Shown piece after piece: positions 24,644-35,172 of a stretch of 42,887 nucleotides of DNA; position 1 is the stretch's first letter; each line of letters opens with the position of its first letter. The DNA lies in assembly GCA_903914175.1 (NCBI GenBank), contig CAIWNX010000102.1:1-42887 (forward strand). Reading direction: 5' to 3'. A program made the position numbers and the translations under genes. The notes below the pieces were generated by a model. It searched no databases and was not told the DNA's origin. It saw nothing but the letters and a program-made list of their open reading frames with translations. Source of the stretch: an uncultured beta proteobacterium (GTDB taxonomy: Bacteria; Pseudomonadota; Gammaproteobacteria; Burkholderiales; Burkholderiaceae_C).

Positions 24644-25771
24644 TCAACAGTCCAGCATCAAGCGCTGGAACAGGCCACCGGGCAGGCGTGCCACTTGGCC
24701 ATCGAGTTCAAGCGCCATCAGTTGTGCCTGCAGATCGGCCATTTCCAGGCCGCAGCGTGCTTGCAGCGCGTCAAGGCCAACCGGGTCAAATCCGAGGAAA
24801 GCGAGCAGGCCCTGTGCCGGCGTTGACAGGTCATCGCGCGCAGGGGCATCGGCCGGGCTGTCGATCTTCAACTCTTCGAGCACATCCTGCACCGACTCCA
24901 CCAGTTTGGCGCCCTGCTTGATCAGCGCATGGCAGCCACGCGCCTGCGTTGAGTGGATCGAGCCGGGAATGGCAAAGACATCCTTGCCTTGTTCGGCGCT
25001 CAGCCGTGCCGTAATCAGCGAGCCCGACTTCAGCGCCGCTTCGACCACCAGTGTGCCTTGCGCCAGGCCGGCGATGAGGCGATTGCGGCGCGGGAAGTTG
25101 GCGCTCAGGGGTGGTGTGCCCAATGCGTATTCGCTGACCAGCAGACCGTTGCGTGCGATGCGGTGCGCCAGATCAAGGTGGCGGCGGGGGTAGACGCGGT
25201 CCAGCCCGGTGCCGACCACGGCGATGGTTGCCAGCCGCTGCGTGCCGGGTGCAACGCTGTCGAGCGCGCCCTCATGCGCGGCGGCGTCGATGCCGAGTGC
25301 CAGGCCCGATACCACCGTCAGCCCAGCCTGGCCCAGCACCCGGGCAAAGTTTCTGGCGTTGCTGAGGCCCTGTGGGCTTGGGTTGCGACTGCCGACCATG
25401 GCGATGCTGTGCGTCAGGTCGGGCCAGTTTGCGTTGCCCATCAGGTAGAGCATCAGTGGTGGGTCGTCAATGCGCAGCAGCGACGCCGGGTATTGGGCGT
25501 CGCCCAGCACGACGATGCGGCGCGCTACGCCATCGGTTTGCGCTGTCTGCAGCCAGTCCCAGGTCTGTGTCAGCTGTGCGGCCAGTGCTTCGGGTTCGCT
25601 GCGCAGCGCATCGACTTGCGCTGCCGAGAGCAGTTGGCGCAATGCCGTTGCCGGTTGTTGCCACAGGGTGTGGGGCAATCCGAATGCGGCGAGTAGTTTG
25701 CGTGCGCTCTCGCTGCCGACGCCGGGGGTCAGCGTCAAGCGCAGCCAGTCGCCGAGTTCAGCGCGTTCCAT
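24644..25771 (-). CDS. dprA: DNA-processing protein DprA
   Basis: DprA (Smf), 375 residues, binds incoming single-stranded DNA and loads RecA during natural transformation. An N-terminal SAM-like region (residues 1-70) precedes the Rossmann-like core, with AMVGSRNPSPQG, GLTVVSGLALGIDAAAHEGAL and PRRNRLIAGL followed by KDVFAIPGSI. The C-terminal winged helix ends in the last 60 residues (FLGFDPVGLDALQARCG). All core motifs are intact. It starts 22 bases after the LysM gene stop and is probably in the same transcript. Its place opposite def-fmt matches other betaproteobacteria. Confidence 0.95.
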   Translation of the reverse strand: MERAELGDWLRLTLTPGVGSESARKLLAAFGLPHTLWQQPATALRQLLSAAQVDALRSEPEALAAQLTQTWDWLQTAQTDGVARRIVVLGDAQYPASLLRIDDPPLMLYLMGNANWPDLTHSIAMVGSRNPSPQGLSNARNFARVLGQAGLTVVSGLALGIDAAAHEGALDSVAPGTQRLATIAVVGTGLDRVYPRRHLDLAHRIARNGLLVSEYALGTPPLSANFPRRNRLIAGLAQGTLVVEAALKSGSLITARLSAEQGKDVFAIPGSIHSTQARGCHALIKQGAKLVESVQDVLEELKIDSPADAPARDDLSTPAQGLLAFLGFDPVGLDALQARCGLEMADLQAQLMALELDGQVARLPGGLFQRLMLDC

Positions 25772-25793
25772 GGCTGGCTCGGCGGCGCTGTCC

Positions 25794-27044
25794 TCAGCGC
25801 GGGTTGACCAGCCGGTCGCCGACTTTGACGCCGTCCGTTATTTCGAGAATCAAGCCGTAGGACAGCTTTTCGTAGGTGCGAAACACCATCAGCAGACCGT
25901 TGCGTTCATCCGGCAGTTTGATCTCGACGCGTGCCGGGTCGGTCGGGTCGATCACGCGCTTGCCGCCTTTGAGGATCGCCAGCACATGGCCGACTGCCAT
26001 GCCGTCACGCGTGCCGCGGTTGAGGGTGACGACCTGATTCTGTCCGGCGATTGCCACGGCGTTGCCGTAGATCGAGACGATGCGGGCGTCGACCGGTGTG
26101 CCGGGTGCACGCGGGACATAACTTTGGTAGCCGCGTTCGGGCTCGGGCAGCAGCCGGTCGCCAACGCGGATCTCTTCCTTGGCCGCCACGATATCGATGG
26201 TGGCAGGTACCAGGTCGGTTTGGGTCTTGCCGTCCGAGGTTGTCGCGTGCACGGTCGATTCGCTGCGCACCAGCACGGCCTTGCCGACGTAGGGCGCTTC
26301 AAAACCCAGTACCTCACCGCTCAGCGGGTCCAGCAGGGCCTTGGCGTCACGAAACAATTGAAAAGTTTTTTGCGCTTTGGCTGGCTCATCGGTGAGTGCC
26401 GCGTCGCCCTGGCTGCGCGCGTAGGCACGGTCGCCACGGCTGAGCAGCACACGGCCGTCCTTGGTTGCCACAATGCGCGGCGCCGTGCGCAGACCGTTTT
26501 CATCGACCAGCACGGGGCCTGCCAAAAAGGGCTCGAGCGTGTGGGCATTCAAGGTCGGCAGGGCATCGCTGGGCAGACCCTCCGAGCGTACGCGGGGCGA
26601 AAGTCGAACCGTGCCGAGCGCGGCCATGGCGGCGCTGTCAGCGCTCTGGGCGAGTGTTTGCTTGCTGCTCAGAACAGCCCGACCATCTTTTTTCTCTAGA
26701 TAGAGGATTTGTCCGGGATAAATCAGGTGCGGGTTCTTGATCGCTTCCAGATTCATGCCCCAGAGTTCCGGCCAGCGCCAGGGACTCTTGAGAAACAGGC
26801 CCGAGATCGCCCACAGCGTGTCACCGCGTTGAACCGTGTGTTGGTCGGGTGCGTTGGCCGCCAGTTCGGTCAGTGGCACGCCGGCTTGTGCGGTCTTGCT
26901 GGCGGTCGCCTGCTGATCGGGCGTTACGGATAAGTTTTGGGCCCAGGCGGCGGGGGCTGCCGCCAGGGTGCAGCCAAATAGGGCTAGCGCAACGCCAAGC
27001 GTCCCGGGTGTTCGCTTGAATCTTGCCGTCATTGTGTTTGTCAT
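25794..27044 (-). CDS. LysM-domain periplasmic protein
   Basis: Exported protein of 416 residues with one LysM peptidoglycan-binding domain. A basic N-terminus and hydrophobic core (GVALALFGCTLAAAPAAWA, cleaved before QNLS) form the signal peptide. The LysM domain lies at about residues 66-115 (HTVQRGDTLWAIS to IYPGQILYL) and is followed by a long beta-rich region of unknown role with no visible hydrolase motif. I take ATG 27044 (MTNTMTARFK); ATG 27032 is an alternative, and a longer open frame upstream to 27188 is not credible. It diverges from def across a 189-bp spacer. The family is usually found next to dprA in related bacteria; an envelope-binding role is inferred. Confidence 0.87.
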   Translation of the reverse strand: MTNTMTARFKRTPGTLGVALALFGCTLAAAPAAWAQNLSVTPDQQATASKTAQAGVPLTELAANAPDQHTVQRGDTLWAISGLFLKSPWRWPELWGMNLEAIKNPHLIYPGQILYLEKKDGRAVLSSKQTLAQSADSAAMAALGTVRLSPRVRSEGLPSDALPTLNAHTLEPFLAGPVLVDENGLRTAPRIVATKDGRVLLSRGDRAYARSQGDAALTDEPAKAQKTFQLFRDAKALLDPLSGEVLGFEAPYVGKAVLVRSESTVHATTSDGKTQTDLVPATIDIVAAKEEIRVGDRLLPEPERGYQSYVPRAPGTPVDARIVSIYGNAVAIAGQNQVVTLNRGTRDGMAVGHVLAILKGGKRVIDPTDPARVEIKLPDERNGLLMVFRTYEKLSYGLILEITDGVKVGDRLVNPR

Positions 27045-27233
27045 GGTTGTTTGCACTGAAATTGCCAATAAACAAGTCGCGATTCTGCCCCCAAGCCATT
27101 GATCGGGCAACGCCTTTGCTTGAGACGCGCGGCCGGAGCGCCGAAAAGTGGCGAAAATAGCGACATTCTGAAACCCCGCGTGGCACAACCATCACGCACA
27201 CCGCGCGCTAGCTGTTCCTTTACTAACGACCCC

Positions 27234-27743
27234 ATGGCTTTACTCCAAATTCTCCGTTACCCCGATCCCCGTCTGCACACCGTGGCCAAACCCGTTGCCT
27301 CGGTTGACGCGCGCATTCAGACGCTGATCACCGACATGTTGCAGACCATGTACGAAGCCAAGGGCATCGGGCTGGCGGCAACGCAGATTGACGTGCACGA
27401 ACGCCTGATTGTGATGGATGTATCGGAAGAACGTGATCAGCCGCTCATTTTGATCAATCCGCAGCTGGTCTGGACCAGCGCCGAAACCCATCTTAACGAG
27501 GAAGGCTGCCTCTCAGTGCCGGGTATCTACGACGGTGTCGAGCGCTTTGACGCGGTCACCGTCAGCGCGCTGGACGGCAAGGGCGTCGCGCGTGTCGTGC
27601 AGGCGCAGGACCTGCTGGCGGTGTGTATCCAGCATGAAATGGACCATCTGATGGGCAAGGTCTTTGTTGAATACCTCTCGCCGCTCAAGCGCAACCGCAT
27701 CAAGAAGAAGATGCAGAAAGCGCAGCGCGAGGAAGCGCAGTGA
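27234..27743 (+). CDS. def: Peptide deformylase
   Basis: Deformylase of 169 residues that removes the formyl group from nascent proteins. Its three motifs are intact: GIGLAATQ (44-51), EEGCLS with metal ligand C92, and QHEMDH with ligands H134 and H138 and the catalytic Glu E135. The start is ATG 27234 ([14 protein letters not shown]), the normal family N-terminus. Its stop overlaps the GTG start of fmt (GTGA), so the enzymes that add and remove the formyl group are translationally coupled. Confidence 0.97.
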   Translation: MALLQILRYPDPRLHTVAKPVASVDARIQTLITDMLQTMYEAKGIGLAATQIDVHERLIVMDVSEERDQPLILINPQLVWTSAETHLNEEGCLSVPGIYDGVERFDAVTVSALDGKGVARVVQAQDLLAVCIQHEMDHLMGKVFVEYLSPLKRNRIKKKMQKAQREEAQ

Positions 27744-28714
27744 GGCTGATCTTTGCCGGAACGCCGGAATTCTCCCGCGTTGCGCTGGAACACCTGCATG
27801 CCGCCGGGCATGAGATTGCGCTGGTATTGACGCAACCCGACCGGCCGGCCGGGCGCGGCATGAAGCTGCACGCCTCGGCCGTCAAACAGTTTGCGCTGGA
27901 CAAGGGGCTGCCGATCGCGCAGCCGCGCAGCCTGCGCCTGGATGGCAAGTACCCGGATGACGCGGCGGCAGCGCAAACTGCTTTGCTGGCAGCCAATGCC
28001 GAGGCAATGGTGGTGGCAGCCTACGGACTGATCCTGCCGCAATGGGTGCTCGACTTGCCGAGCCGCGGATGCTTCAACATCCATGCGTCGATTTTGCCGC
28101 GCTGGCGCGGTGCGGCGCCGATCCAGCGCGCGATTGAAGCGGGTGATGCCGAGACGGGCGTCACCATCATGCAAATGGACGCCGGTCTGGATACCGGCGA
28201 CATGCTGCTCGCGCATACGACTGAAATTTTGCCTGGCGATAACGCGGGCAGCCTGCAGGACCGGCTGGCGGTGCTCGGTGCGCGGCTCATGCTGTTGGCG
28301 CTCGAAGTGGCTTCAGTCAATGCCCTGAAACCGATTGCGCAACCGGCTGAGGGCGTGACTTACGCGCACAAGATCGACAAGGCAGAGGCCGCGATCGACT
28401 GGGCACAGGATGCGGCAGTGATTGCCCGGCGCATACGCGCCTTCAACCCGGCACCCGGCGCCAGCGCGCTGCTGCAGGGTGAAACGCTCAAGATCTGGGG
28501 CGCTCGAGCGCTGGCGCACCCGGCACCGGCGGGCCTGCCAGCGGGCAGCATTGTGGCGGGCAGCGCCGAAGGCATCGTGGTGGCGGCGCAGGCTTCAATG
28601 CTGCTCATCACCGAGTTGCAGCGGCCCGGCGCCAAGCGTCTGAGCGCAGCCGATTTTCTGCGCGGCTTTGATCTGCGCGCCGGCATGGTGTTTGAAAAGC
28701 ACAGCCAAGCATGA
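27740..28714 (+). CDS. fmt: Methionyl-tRNA formyltransferase
   Basis: Fmt, 324 residues, formylates initiator Met-tRNA with 10-formyl-tetrahydrofolate. The catalytic domain has [12 protein letters not shown] at the start, the active-site triad N113, H115 and D151 ([19 protein letters not shown] and GLDTGDML), and the C-terminal tRNA-binding domain ending in [13 protein letters not shown]. The start is GTG 27740, overlapping the def stop codon. A dyad repeat element follows before azlC. Confidence 0.97.
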   Translation: MRLIFAGTPEFSRVALEHLHAAGHEIALVLTQPDRPAGRGMKLHASAVKQFALDKGLPIAQPRSLRLDGKYPDDAAAAQTALLAANAEAMVVAAYGLILPQWVLDLPSRGCFNIHASILPRWRGAAPIQRAIEAGDAETGVTIMQMDAGLDTGDMLLAHTTEILPGDNAGSLQDRLAVLGARLMLLALEVASVNALKPIAQPAEGVTYAHKIDKAEAAIDWAQDAAVIARRIRAFNPAPGASALLQGETLKIWGARALAHPAPAGLPAGSIVAGSAEGIVVAAQASMLLITELQRPGAKRLSAADFLRGFDLRAGMVFEKHSQA

Positions 28715-28725
28715 CCCCGGTACCG

Positions 28726-28793
28726 TCATTGCGGACCCGATCCGCAATCCAGTTTTCGCGTGGCACTGGATGCCGGATCAGGTCCGGCATGAC
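28726..28793. repeat. Intergenic dyad element, copy 4
   Basis: Hairpin A is ATTGCGGA/TCCGCAAT (28728-28735 with 28741-28748); the middle is 21 nt (28749-28769) with ends ATCCAGT and ACTGGAT; hairpin B is ATGCCGGA/TCCGGCAT (28770-28777 with 28783-28790). It separates fmt from azlC, which read in the same direction, so it may be a transcript boundary or an mRNA-stabilising structure. Confidence 0.93.
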
Positions 28794-28835
28794 AAGCCAG
28801 GGCGGGGACGGCCACTCGTTGCGGAACTCTCGCTG

Positions 28836-29567
28836 ATGTTTTTCCTTCGCAAACACTACCGCCATCCCGAATTTCGCCAGGGTGCGATGGATTCGCTTGG
28901 CGTGGCGCCCGGCATCGCGGCCTGGGGCATGATGACAGGCGTGGCCATGATGAATTCGGGCATGAGCACGATGGAAGCCTTGCTCATGAGCCTGATTGTT
29001 TACGCTGGCAGTTCACAACTCGCAGCGATTCCGCTGCTCAGTGCCGGTGCGCCAATGTGGGTGATTCTGGCCACCGGCTTTTGCGTCAATCTGCGCTTTG
29101 TCGTCTTTAGTGCCCACATGCGGCCTTACATGATGCACTTGCCGCTGGGGCAGCGCCTGCTGACGGGCTATCTCACCACCGATTTGAGCTACGTGCTGTT
29201 CAGCAACCGCTTTGCGCATGAGAGTCGTGAGCCCTCGCAGCAACTGGCGCAACAGGCCTATCTGGCGGGCAATTGCGGCGTTAACTGGTGCACCTGGGTT
29301 GGTTGCAGCGTGCTCGGTGTGGTGCTGGCCAATTTCATACCAACCCGCTGGGGCTTGGGTTTTGCCGGCATTCTGGCGCTGCTGGGTGTGCTGTGTTCGC
29401 TGGCCTCCAACCGGCTGCGTCGGGCCTCCATCGGCTTCGCCGGTGCCGTGGCGGTTGTTGCCTTTGCCCTGCCGTTCAAACTCAATATCCTGCTGGCGAT
29501 CATGGTGACGGTCCTGATCTGCCTGATGCTCGAAAACACGGTCTGGTTCAGAGAGGAAAAGCGATGA
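28836..29567 (+). CDS. azlC: AzlC family branched-chain amino acid exporter, large subunit
   Basis: Inner-membrane protein of 243 residues, the large subunit of AzlCD/YgaZH-type exporters of valine and other branched-chain amino acids. The family N-terminal motif GVAPGIAAWGMMTGVAMMNSG is split over residues 23-43 and is followed by LIVYAGSSQLAAIPLL and CVNLRFVVFSAHMRPY. About seven membrane segments are expected. The start is taken at ATG 28836 (MFFLRKHYRHPEF); the upstream open frame is repeat DNA. Its stop overlaps the azlD start (ATGA). Substrate is inferred from the family. Confidence 0.92.
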   Translation: MFFLRKHYRHPEFRQGAMDSLGVAPGIAAWGMMTGVAMMNSGMSTMEALLMSLIVYAGSSQLAAIPLLSAGAPMWVILATGFCVNLRFVVFSAHMRPYMMHLPLGQRLLTGYLTTDLSYVLFSNRFAHESREPSQQLAQQAYLAGNCGVNWCTWVGCSVLGVVLANFIPTRWGLGFAGILALLGVLCSLASNRLRRASIGFAGAVAVVAFALPFKLNILLAIMVTVLICLMLENTVWFREEKR

Positions 29568-29914
29568 GTGCAATGGCCAATCCCTGGACGGTTGCGGTCA
29601 TCATCGGGCTGGCGCTGGTGACGGTGCTGACGCGCTCGCTGTTCTTCATTTCCAGCAAACCCTGGAAGTTGCCGCTATGGGCGCAGCGTGGCCTGCAATA
29701 CGCGCCGATTGCTGCGCTGGCCGCTGTGGTCGTGCCGGAAATGGTGATGACGCAGGGCCAGTTGATTCATACCTGGCAGGACGCGCGCCTGTTTGCCGTG
29801 CTCGCCGGGGCCGGCTGGTTCTTCTGGCGCAAAGGCGCCGGTCAGGCGGTATTGGGGACCATCATCGCCGGCATGGCGGTCTACCTGCCCTTGCACCTGG
29901 GCCTCGGCTGGTAA
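29564..29914 (+). CDS. azlD: AzlD family branched-chain amino acid exporter, small subunit
   Basis: Small membrane protein of 116 residues with four predicted membrane segments, the partner of AzlC. Typical segments are [32 protein letters not shown] and the final [15 protein letters not shown]. The ATG at 29564 overlaps the azlC stop and has GAGAGGA upstream; ATG 29573 is a possible later start. It ends 55 bases before pgk. Confidence 0.92.
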   Translation: MSAMANPWTVAVIIGLALVTVLTRSLFFISSKPWKLPLWAQRGLQYAPIAALAAVVVPEMVMTQGQLIHTWQDARLFAVLAGAGWFFWRKGAGQAVLGTIIAGMAVYLPLHLGLGW

Positions 29915-29969
29915 GGTTGCAGCGCGCTTTTACAATTCGGCAAAACATTTCTTCGCAACAGGGTTTCTC

Positions 29970-31163
29970 ATGAACGCCATTCGTTTCTCCGATCTCTGCG
30001 CCCAGGGCCAGGTTACTGGCAAGCGCGTCTTCATCCGTGCCGATCTCAACGTGCCGCAGGACGACGCCGGCCACATCACAGAAGACACGCGCATCCGCGC
30101 CTCCATCCCCTGCATCCGCATGGCGCTCGACGCTGGCGCCGCGGTGATGGTGACTTCACATCTGGGGCGTCCGACTGAAGGTGTTTTCACGCCGGCCGAT
30201 TCGCTCGCGCCAGTGGCGGCTCGCCTGGCTGAATTGCTCGGACGCGCCGTGCCGCTGGTGCAGAACTGGGTTGATGGCGTCAGCGTCAACGCCGGTGACG
30301 TGGTGCTGCTGGAGAACTGCCGCGTCAACAAGGGCGAGAAGAAGAACAACGAGGAACTGGCGAAGAAGATGGCCGCGCTGTGCGACATCTTTGTGCACGA
30401 TGCCTTTGGCACCGCACACCGCGCCGAGGCCTCGACCTACGGCATTGCGCAGTTTGCCAAGGTGGCTTGCGCCGGCCCGCTGCTGGCGGCCGAGATGGAC
30501 GCTATCACGCTGGCGTTGGCCAATCCGAAGCGGCCGATGGTGGCCATCGTGGCCGGCTCCAAGGTCTCGACCAAGCTCACCATCCTGAAAAGCCTGGCGA
30601 GCAAGGTCGATCAACTGATTGTCGGTGGCGGCATCGCCAATACCTTCATGCTGGCCGCCGGTCTGAAGATCGGCAAGAGCCTGGCCGAGCCCGATTTGCT
30701 CTCCGATGCCAAGGACGTGATCGAAGCCATGCGCGCGCGTGGCGCCGCAGTGCCGATCCCGACCGATGTCGTGACCGCCAAGACCTTTGCCGCCGATGCA
30801 CCAGCGACGGTCAAGGCTGCCACCGATGTCGCCGACGACGATCTGATTCTGGACATCGGTCCGCAGACCGCAGCCCTGTTGGCAGCGCAACTCAAGGCGG
30901 CTGGCACCATCGTCTGGAACGGGCCGGTGGGCGTCTTCGAATTCCCCGCATTCGAGAACGGCACGCGCGTGATCGCACATGCGATTGCCGAATCCAGCGC
31001 GTTCTCAATCGCTGGCGGCGGCGACACACTGGCCGCCATTGCGAAATACGGGATTGAAAAGCAAATCGGCTATATCTCGACCGGCGGCGGCGCTTTCCTG
31101 GAAGTGCTTGAAGGCAAGACCCTGCCCGCCTTCGAAATCCTGACGCGCCGCGCCAACGCCTGA
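29970..31163 (+). CDS. pgk: Phosphoglycerate kinase
   Basis: Cytoplasmic glycolytic enzyme of 397 residues that transfers phosphate between 1,3-bisphosphoglycerate and ADP. Seen: the N-domain substrate motif [22 protein letters not shown], the nucleotide-domain [13 protein letters not shown], and the C-terminal [13 protein letters not shown]. Full length and intact. The start is ATG 29970 (MNAIRFSDL). A TACAAT box at 29931-29936 may be the -10 element of its own promoter, without a clear -35. It leads a run of three glycolytic genes followed by purC. Confidence 0.97.
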   Translation: MNAIRFSDLCAQGQVTGKRVFIRADLNVPQDDAGHITEDTRIRASIPCIRMALDAGAAVMVTSHLGRPTEGVFTPADSLAPVAARLAELLGRAVPLVQNWVDGVSVNAGDVVLLENCRVNKGEKKNNEELAKKMAALCDIFVHDAFGTAHRAEASTYGIAQFAKVACAGPLLAAEMDAITLALANPKRPMVAIVAGSKVSTKLTILKSLASKVDQLIVGGGIANTFMLAAGLKIGKSLAEPDLLSDAKDVIEAMRARGAAVPIPTDVVTAKTFAADAPATVKAATDVADDDLILDIGPQTAALLAAQLKAAGTIVWNGPVGVFEFPAFENGTRVIAHAIAESSAFSIAGGGDTLAAIAKYGIEKQIGYISTGGGAFLEVLEGKTLPAFEILTRRANA

Positions 31164-31166
31164 AGC

Positions 31167-31202
31167 GGCGAGCGTGGCGGCGGGAATTTGACGCCGCTCG
31201 CC
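31167..31202. promoter_or_regulatory. Stem-loop in the pgk-pyk spacer
   Basis: GGCGAGCG (31167-31174) pairs with CGCTCGCC (31195-31202), with extra pairing possible inside. There is no T-run, so it may slow polymerase or protect the pgk 3' end rather than terminate. Function not shown. Confidence 0.4.
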
Positions 31203-31252
31203 AAGCACTTCCGTGTGAAAATGGGCGCTTGATTCCACACCGAGACGCTCTC

Positions 31253-32683
31253 ATGCCCCGTCGCGCCACCAAAATCGTTGCCACCCTGGGCCCGGCCTGC
31301 AGCGATCCTGCCATCCTCGAGCAAATGATTCGCGCCGGCGTCAATGTCGTGCGTCTCAATTTCAGCCACGGCACGGCACCAGACCACATTGAGCGCGCGC
31401 GCATGGTGCGCGAGGTTTCGGCGCGTGTCGGGCGCGAGGTTGCCATCATGGCCGACTTGCAAGGCCCCAAGATCCGCGTCGGAAAATTTGCCCAGGGCAG
31501 GGTCATGCTCGAACCAGGGCAGAAGTTCGTGCTCGATGCCGCGCGCACCGAGCTCGGCGATATTGATGCGGTTGGCCTTGACTACAAGGCGCTGCCGCGC
31601 GAGGTCAAGGCCGGCGATGTGCTGCTGCTCAATGATGGCCTGATCGTGATCACGGTCGATGCGATCCAGGGCGAGGCGATTCACACCACCGTCAAGCTCG
31701 GTGGCGAACTCTCCAATAACAAGGGCATCAACAAGCAGGGCGGTGGCTTGACCGCGCCGGCGCTGACGGCCAAGGACATGGACGATATCCGTACCGCCAT
31801 GAGTTTCCATGCGGACTACGTGGCGGTGAGTTTCCCCAAGAACGCCACCGACATGGAGATGGCGCGCCAGCTCTGCAACGTGGCGGCCGATGAGGGCCAC
31901 AGGCCCGGGTTGATCGCCAAGATCGAACGCGCCGAGGCAATTCCCAAGCTCGAGGAAATTCTGCTGGCCAGCGACGGCATCATGGTGGCGCGCGGCGACC
32001 TGGCGGTGGAGGTCGGCAACGCGGCGGTGCCGGCGCTGCAAAAACGCATGATCAAACTCGCACGCGAGCATGACAAGGTGGTGATCACGGCGACTCAGAT
32101 GATGGAGTCCATGATCATGAACCCGGTGCCGACGCGTGCCGAAGTGAGCGATGTGGCCAACGCCGTGCTCGACGGCACCGATGCTGTGATGCTGTCAGCC
32201 GAGACCGCGGCTGGCAAATACCCGTTGGAAACCGTGATCGAGATGGCCAAGATCTGCCACGCGGCCGAGGGCGGCGAAGACTTCAAGCTCGAAGCCGACT
32301 TCACCGGCAAAACCTTTGCGCGTATCGACCAGTCGATTGCCATGGGCGCGCTGTTCACGGCACACCACCTCGGTGCCAAGGCCATCGTCGCCATGACCGA
32401 CAGCGGCTCCACGGCGCTGTGGATGAGCCGTCACCTGATCCATGTGCCGATTTACGCGCTGACCTCCAAGGTGGCAACGCAGCGTCGCATGACGCTGTAC
32501 CGCAACGTGCGCCCGCTGTTCATGGACACCAGTGCCGATCGCGACACCGCGCTGGCCGAAGTCGAGAGCAACCTCAAAACACGCGGCCTGGTGCAAACGG
32601 GCGATGTCTACGCCATCACCTGCGGCGAACCGATGGGCGCGCCGGGCGGAACCAACATGCTCAAGATTTGCCGGGTCAGTTAG
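31253..32683 (+). CDS. pyk: Pyruvate kinase
   Basis: Pyruvate kinase of 476 residues that converts phosphoenolpyruvate and ADP to pyruvate and ATP. Motifs are the N-terminal [32 protein letters not shown], the active-site helix [13 protein letters not shown], and [13 protein letters not shown], with the C-terminal regulatory domain complete. The start is ATG 31253 (MPRRATKIV); an upstream ATG at 31229 is less likely. Allosteric type cannot be read by eye. Confidence 0.97.
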   Translation: MPRRATKIVATLGPACSDPAILEQMIRAGVNVVRLNFSHGTAPDHIERARMVREVSARVGREVAIMADLQGPKIRVGKFAQGRVMLEPGQKFVLDAARTELGDIDAVGLDYKALPREVKAGDVLLLNDGLIVITVDAIQGEAIHTTVKLGGELSNNKGINKQGGGLTAPALTAKDMDDIRTAMSFHADYVAVSFPKNATDMEMARQLCNVAADEGHRPGLIAKIERAEAIPKLEEILLASDGIMVARGDLAVEVGNAAVPALQKRMIKLAREHDKVVITATQMMESMIMNPVPTRAEVSDVANAVLDGTDAVMLSAETAAGKYPLETVIEMAKICHAAEGGEDFKLEADFTGKTFARIDQSIAMGALFTAHHLGAKAIVAMTDSGSTALWMSRHLIHVPIYALTSKVATQRRMTLYRNVRPLFMDTSADRDTALAEVESNLKTRGLVQTGDVYAITCGEPMGAPGGTNMLKICRVS

Positions 32684-32700
32684 CGCTTGTCATCGTGACG

Positions 32701-32785
32701 TGTAGCCCGTATGAAGCGCAGCGTTATACGGGGTCGGCAGCGCGAGGGTGTCCCGTATTACGCCTTCGGCTCCATACGGGCTACA
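32701..32785. repeat. Extended 85-nt palindromic element between pyk and fba
   Basis: TGTAGCCCGTATG (32701-32713) is a perfect reverse complement of 32773-32785. The inner part is also nearly self-complementary (TTATACGGG near 32734 against CCCGTATTA near 32752), giving a long interrupted hairpin. It differs in sequence from the other dyad family here. It may mark the end of the pyk transcript. Confidence 0.8.
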
Positions 32786-32877
32786 GACTGCGCGTAGTTG
32801 ACTATTCCCCAGACGGTAAAATTCAAGCCAACGGTAGACAGTTACCGACCGATCACCAACTTTTGAAGGATTCCATC

Positions 32878-33942
32878 ATGGCTCTTGTTTCCATGCGCGA
32901 ACTGCTCGACCATGCCGCGACCAACGGCTACGGCATTCCGGCTTTCAATGTCAACAACCTGGAACAGGTGCAGGCCGTCATGGCGGCGGCCGAGGAGGTT
33001 GGCGCGCCAGTCATCCTGCAGGCCAGCGCGGGCGCCCGCAAGTACGCGGGTGAGTCCTTCATCAAGCATTTGATTCTGGCGGCGGTCGAGGCCTATCCGC
33101 ATATTCCGCTGGTCATGCACCAGGACCACGGTCAAAACCCCGACGTTTGCCAGGGCGCGATCAACCTGGGTTTCAGCTCGGTCATGATGGACGGCTCGCT
33201 GATGGCCGATGGCAAGACCATCGCCAGCTACGAGTACAACGTTGAAGTCACGCGCAAGGTGGTCGATCTGGCGCACGCCACTGGCGTTACCGTGGAAGGC
33301 GAACTCGGCTGCCTGGGCAGTCTGGAAACCATGAAGGGCGACAAGGAAGATGGCCACGGCACCGACGCCACCATGACGCGCGAACAGATGCTGACCGACC
33401 CCGAGCAGGCGGCCGATTTCGTCAAGCGCACCCAGCTCGACGCGCTGGCGATTGCCATCGGCACCAGCCACGGCGCCTACAAGTTCACGCGCAAGCCCAC
33501 TGGTGACATCCTGGCCATTGACCGCGTCAAGCAGATCAACCAGCGCATTCCCAATACGCACCTGGTGATGCATGGCTCCAGCAGCGTGCCGCAGGATTTA
33601 CTCGCCATCATCCGCGAGTTCGGCGGCGACATGAAGGAAACCTACGGCGTGCCGGTGGAAGAAATCCAGAAAGCGATCAAGTTCGGCGTGCGCAAGATCA
33701 ACATCGACACCGACATCCGCCTGGCCATGACCGGCGCAGTGCGCAAGTACATGGTGCAGAACCCGGACAAGTTCGACATGCGCGACTGGCTCAAGCCCGC
33801 GCGCGAGGCCGCCAATCAGATTTGCAAGCAGCGTTACCTGGAGTTCGGTTGCGAAGGCCAGGCCGGCAAGATCAAGGGTTACAGCCTGTCCGTGGTCGCC
33901 GGTCAGTACGCACGAGGTGAGCTGGCGCAAGTGGTGCAGTAA
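32878..33942 (+). CDS. fba: Class II fructose-bisphosphate aldolase
   Basis: Zinc-dependent aldolase of 354 residues that splits fructose 1,6-bisphosphate into triose phosphates, or makes it during gluconeogenesis. Seen: [13 protein letters not shown], catalytic and metal site [10 protein letters not shown] (H81, D83, H84), [20 protein letters not shown] and the C-terminal [11 protein letters not shown]. The ATG at 32878 has AGGA upstream. A TAAAAT box at 32817-32822 with TAGTTG 16 bases before it could be its promoter. purC follows after 3 bases. Confidence 0.97.
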   Translation: MALVSMRELLDHAATNGYGIPAFNVNNLEQVQAVMAAAEEVGAPVILQASAGARKYAGESFIKHLILAAVEAYPHIPLVMHQDHGQNPDVCQGAINLGFSSVMMDGSLMADGKTIASYEYNVEVTRKVVDLAHATGVTVEGELGCLGSLETMKGDKEDGHGTDATMTREQMLTDPEQAADFVKRTQLDALAIAIGTSHGAYKFTRKPTGDILAIDRVKQINQRIPNTHLVMHGSSSVPQDLLAIIREFGGDMKETYGVPVEEIQKAIKFGVRKINIDTDIRLAMTGAVRKYMVQNPDKFDMRDWLKPAREAANQICKQRYLEFGCEGQAGKIKGYSLSVVAGQYARGELAQVVQ

Positions 33943-33945
33943 GCC

Positions 33946-34857
33946 ATGAACGCTGCCCTGCACACCTCCACTCTCACCTCGCTCCCCTTGCTGGCACGCG
34001 GCAAGGTGCGCGACAACTACGCTGTCGGCGACGACCGCATCCTGATGGTCGCCAGCGACCGCCTGAGCGCCTTTGATGTCATCATGGGCGAGCCGATTCC
34101 GGGCAAGGGCGCGTTGCTGACCAAGATGGCGCTGTTCTGGTTCGACAAGCTCGGGCCCAATGGCCTGGCCATCTGCCCGATCCACCTCACCGGCGCGGCG
34201 CCCGAGAGCGTTGTCACGCCAGCTGAAGTGCCGCAGGTGGTGGGCCGCTCGATGCTGGTCAAGCGCCTCAAACCGCTGCCGGTGGAGGCCGTGGTGCGTG
34301 GCTATCTGGCGGGCAGCGGCTGGAAGGAATACCAGCAAAGTCAGTCGGTGTGCGGCGTCAAGTTGCCTGCGGGTCTGAAGAACGCATCGAAACTGCCGGC
34401 GCCGATCTACACGCCCGCGGCCAAGGCGGCAGCCGGCGACCACGACGAGAACATCACGTTCGAGCAGACCGTCTCTGCCATCGGCCTGGACCTGGCAACT
34501 CGCATGCGCGACATCAGCATTCGCCTGTACCAGGCAGCCGCCGAGATGGCCTTGAAGAAGGGCATCATCATTGCCGACACCAAGTTTGAGTTCGGCCTGG
34601 ACGCCGATGGCACGCTGACCTTGATGGACGAAGTGCTGACGCCGGATTCCTCACGCTTCTGGCCGGCCGAAAGCTACCAGGAAGGCATCAACCCGCCGAG
34701 CTACGACAAGCAGTTCGTGCGCGACTGGCTGGAGCAGGTGCAGGTCGACGGCAAGCCCTGGAACAAGACCCCGCCGGCGCCGCGCGTGCCCAACGAGGTG
34801 ATTGCGAAAACCGCCGCCAAGTATCAGGAAGCTTTGCAACGACTAATGGCTAGCTGA
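33946..34857 (+). CDS. purC: Phosphoribosylaminoimidazole-succinocarboxamide synthase
   Basis: SAICAR synthase of 303 residues, the purine-pathway step joining aspartate to CAIR with ATP. Seen: [26 protein letters not shown], split around residues 18-43, [14 protein letters not shown], and [27 protein letters not shown] in two parts. This is the long single-domain bacterial form. It starts 3 bases after fba, so it is co-transcribed. Its last 8 bases overlap, tail to tail, the 3' end of the DUF5615 gene on the other strand. Confidence 0.97.
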   Translation: MNAALHTSTLTSLPLLARGKVRDNYAVGDDRILMVASDRLSAFDVIMGEPIPGKGALLTKMALFWFDKLGPNGLAICPIHLTGAAPESVVTPAEVPQVVGRSMLVKRLKPLPVEAVVRGYLAGSGWKEYQQSQSVCGVKLPAGLKNASKLPAPIYTPAAKAAAGDHDENITFEQTVSAIGLDLATRMRDISIRLYQAAAEMALKKGIIIADTKFEFGLDADGTLTLMDEVLTPDSSRFWPAESYQEGINPPSYDKQFVRDWLEQVQVDGKPWNKTPPAPRVPNEVIAKTAAKYQEALQRLMAS

Positions 34858-35167
34858 TAAGCACCACCTGCCCAACAGCCGCCGACTCAATCGCAGGCAG
34901 GAGGCGCGGCAACAGTGCCCTTAAGTCGATCAAGCGGTTGGTCGGTGCGACCAAAACGATCACGGCCACCGGTAGATCTATGACCTTGTTTTGAAAAGAC
35001 AAATTGCGGTCAACGGTTACGAACACATCGAAGTGATCCGCCGTAAGGCGCAGTAGTTTGCCATTCTTTACCTCGGACCAGCCCATTTGACGGGCAGTTT
35101 TGACATCGTGTCCGGCGAGATCGCGAAGCAGTCGCCAGTCCACGCATTCGTCGAGTAGCACGCGCAT
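34850..35167 (-). CDS. DUF5615 PIN-like toxin candidate
   Basis: Protein of 105 residues in the DUF5615 (PIN-like, Mut7-C-related) family, the usual toxin-side partner of DUF433 proteins. Conserved acidic residues of the fold are present: [13 protein letters not shown] near the start (D7, E8) and [11 protein letters not shown] (D54). Such proteins are predicted nucleases, but activity is not proven for most. The gene follows the DUF433 gene after 5 bases in one short operon. Its 3' end overlaps the end of purC by 8 bases. Confidence 0.85.
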   Translation of the reverse strand: MRVLLDECVDWRLLRDLAGHDVKTARQMGWSEVKNGKLLRLTADHFDVFVTVDRNLSFQNKVIDLPVAVIVLVAPTNRLIDLRALLPRLLPAIESAAVGQVVLIS

Positions 35168-35172
35168 GGGTG

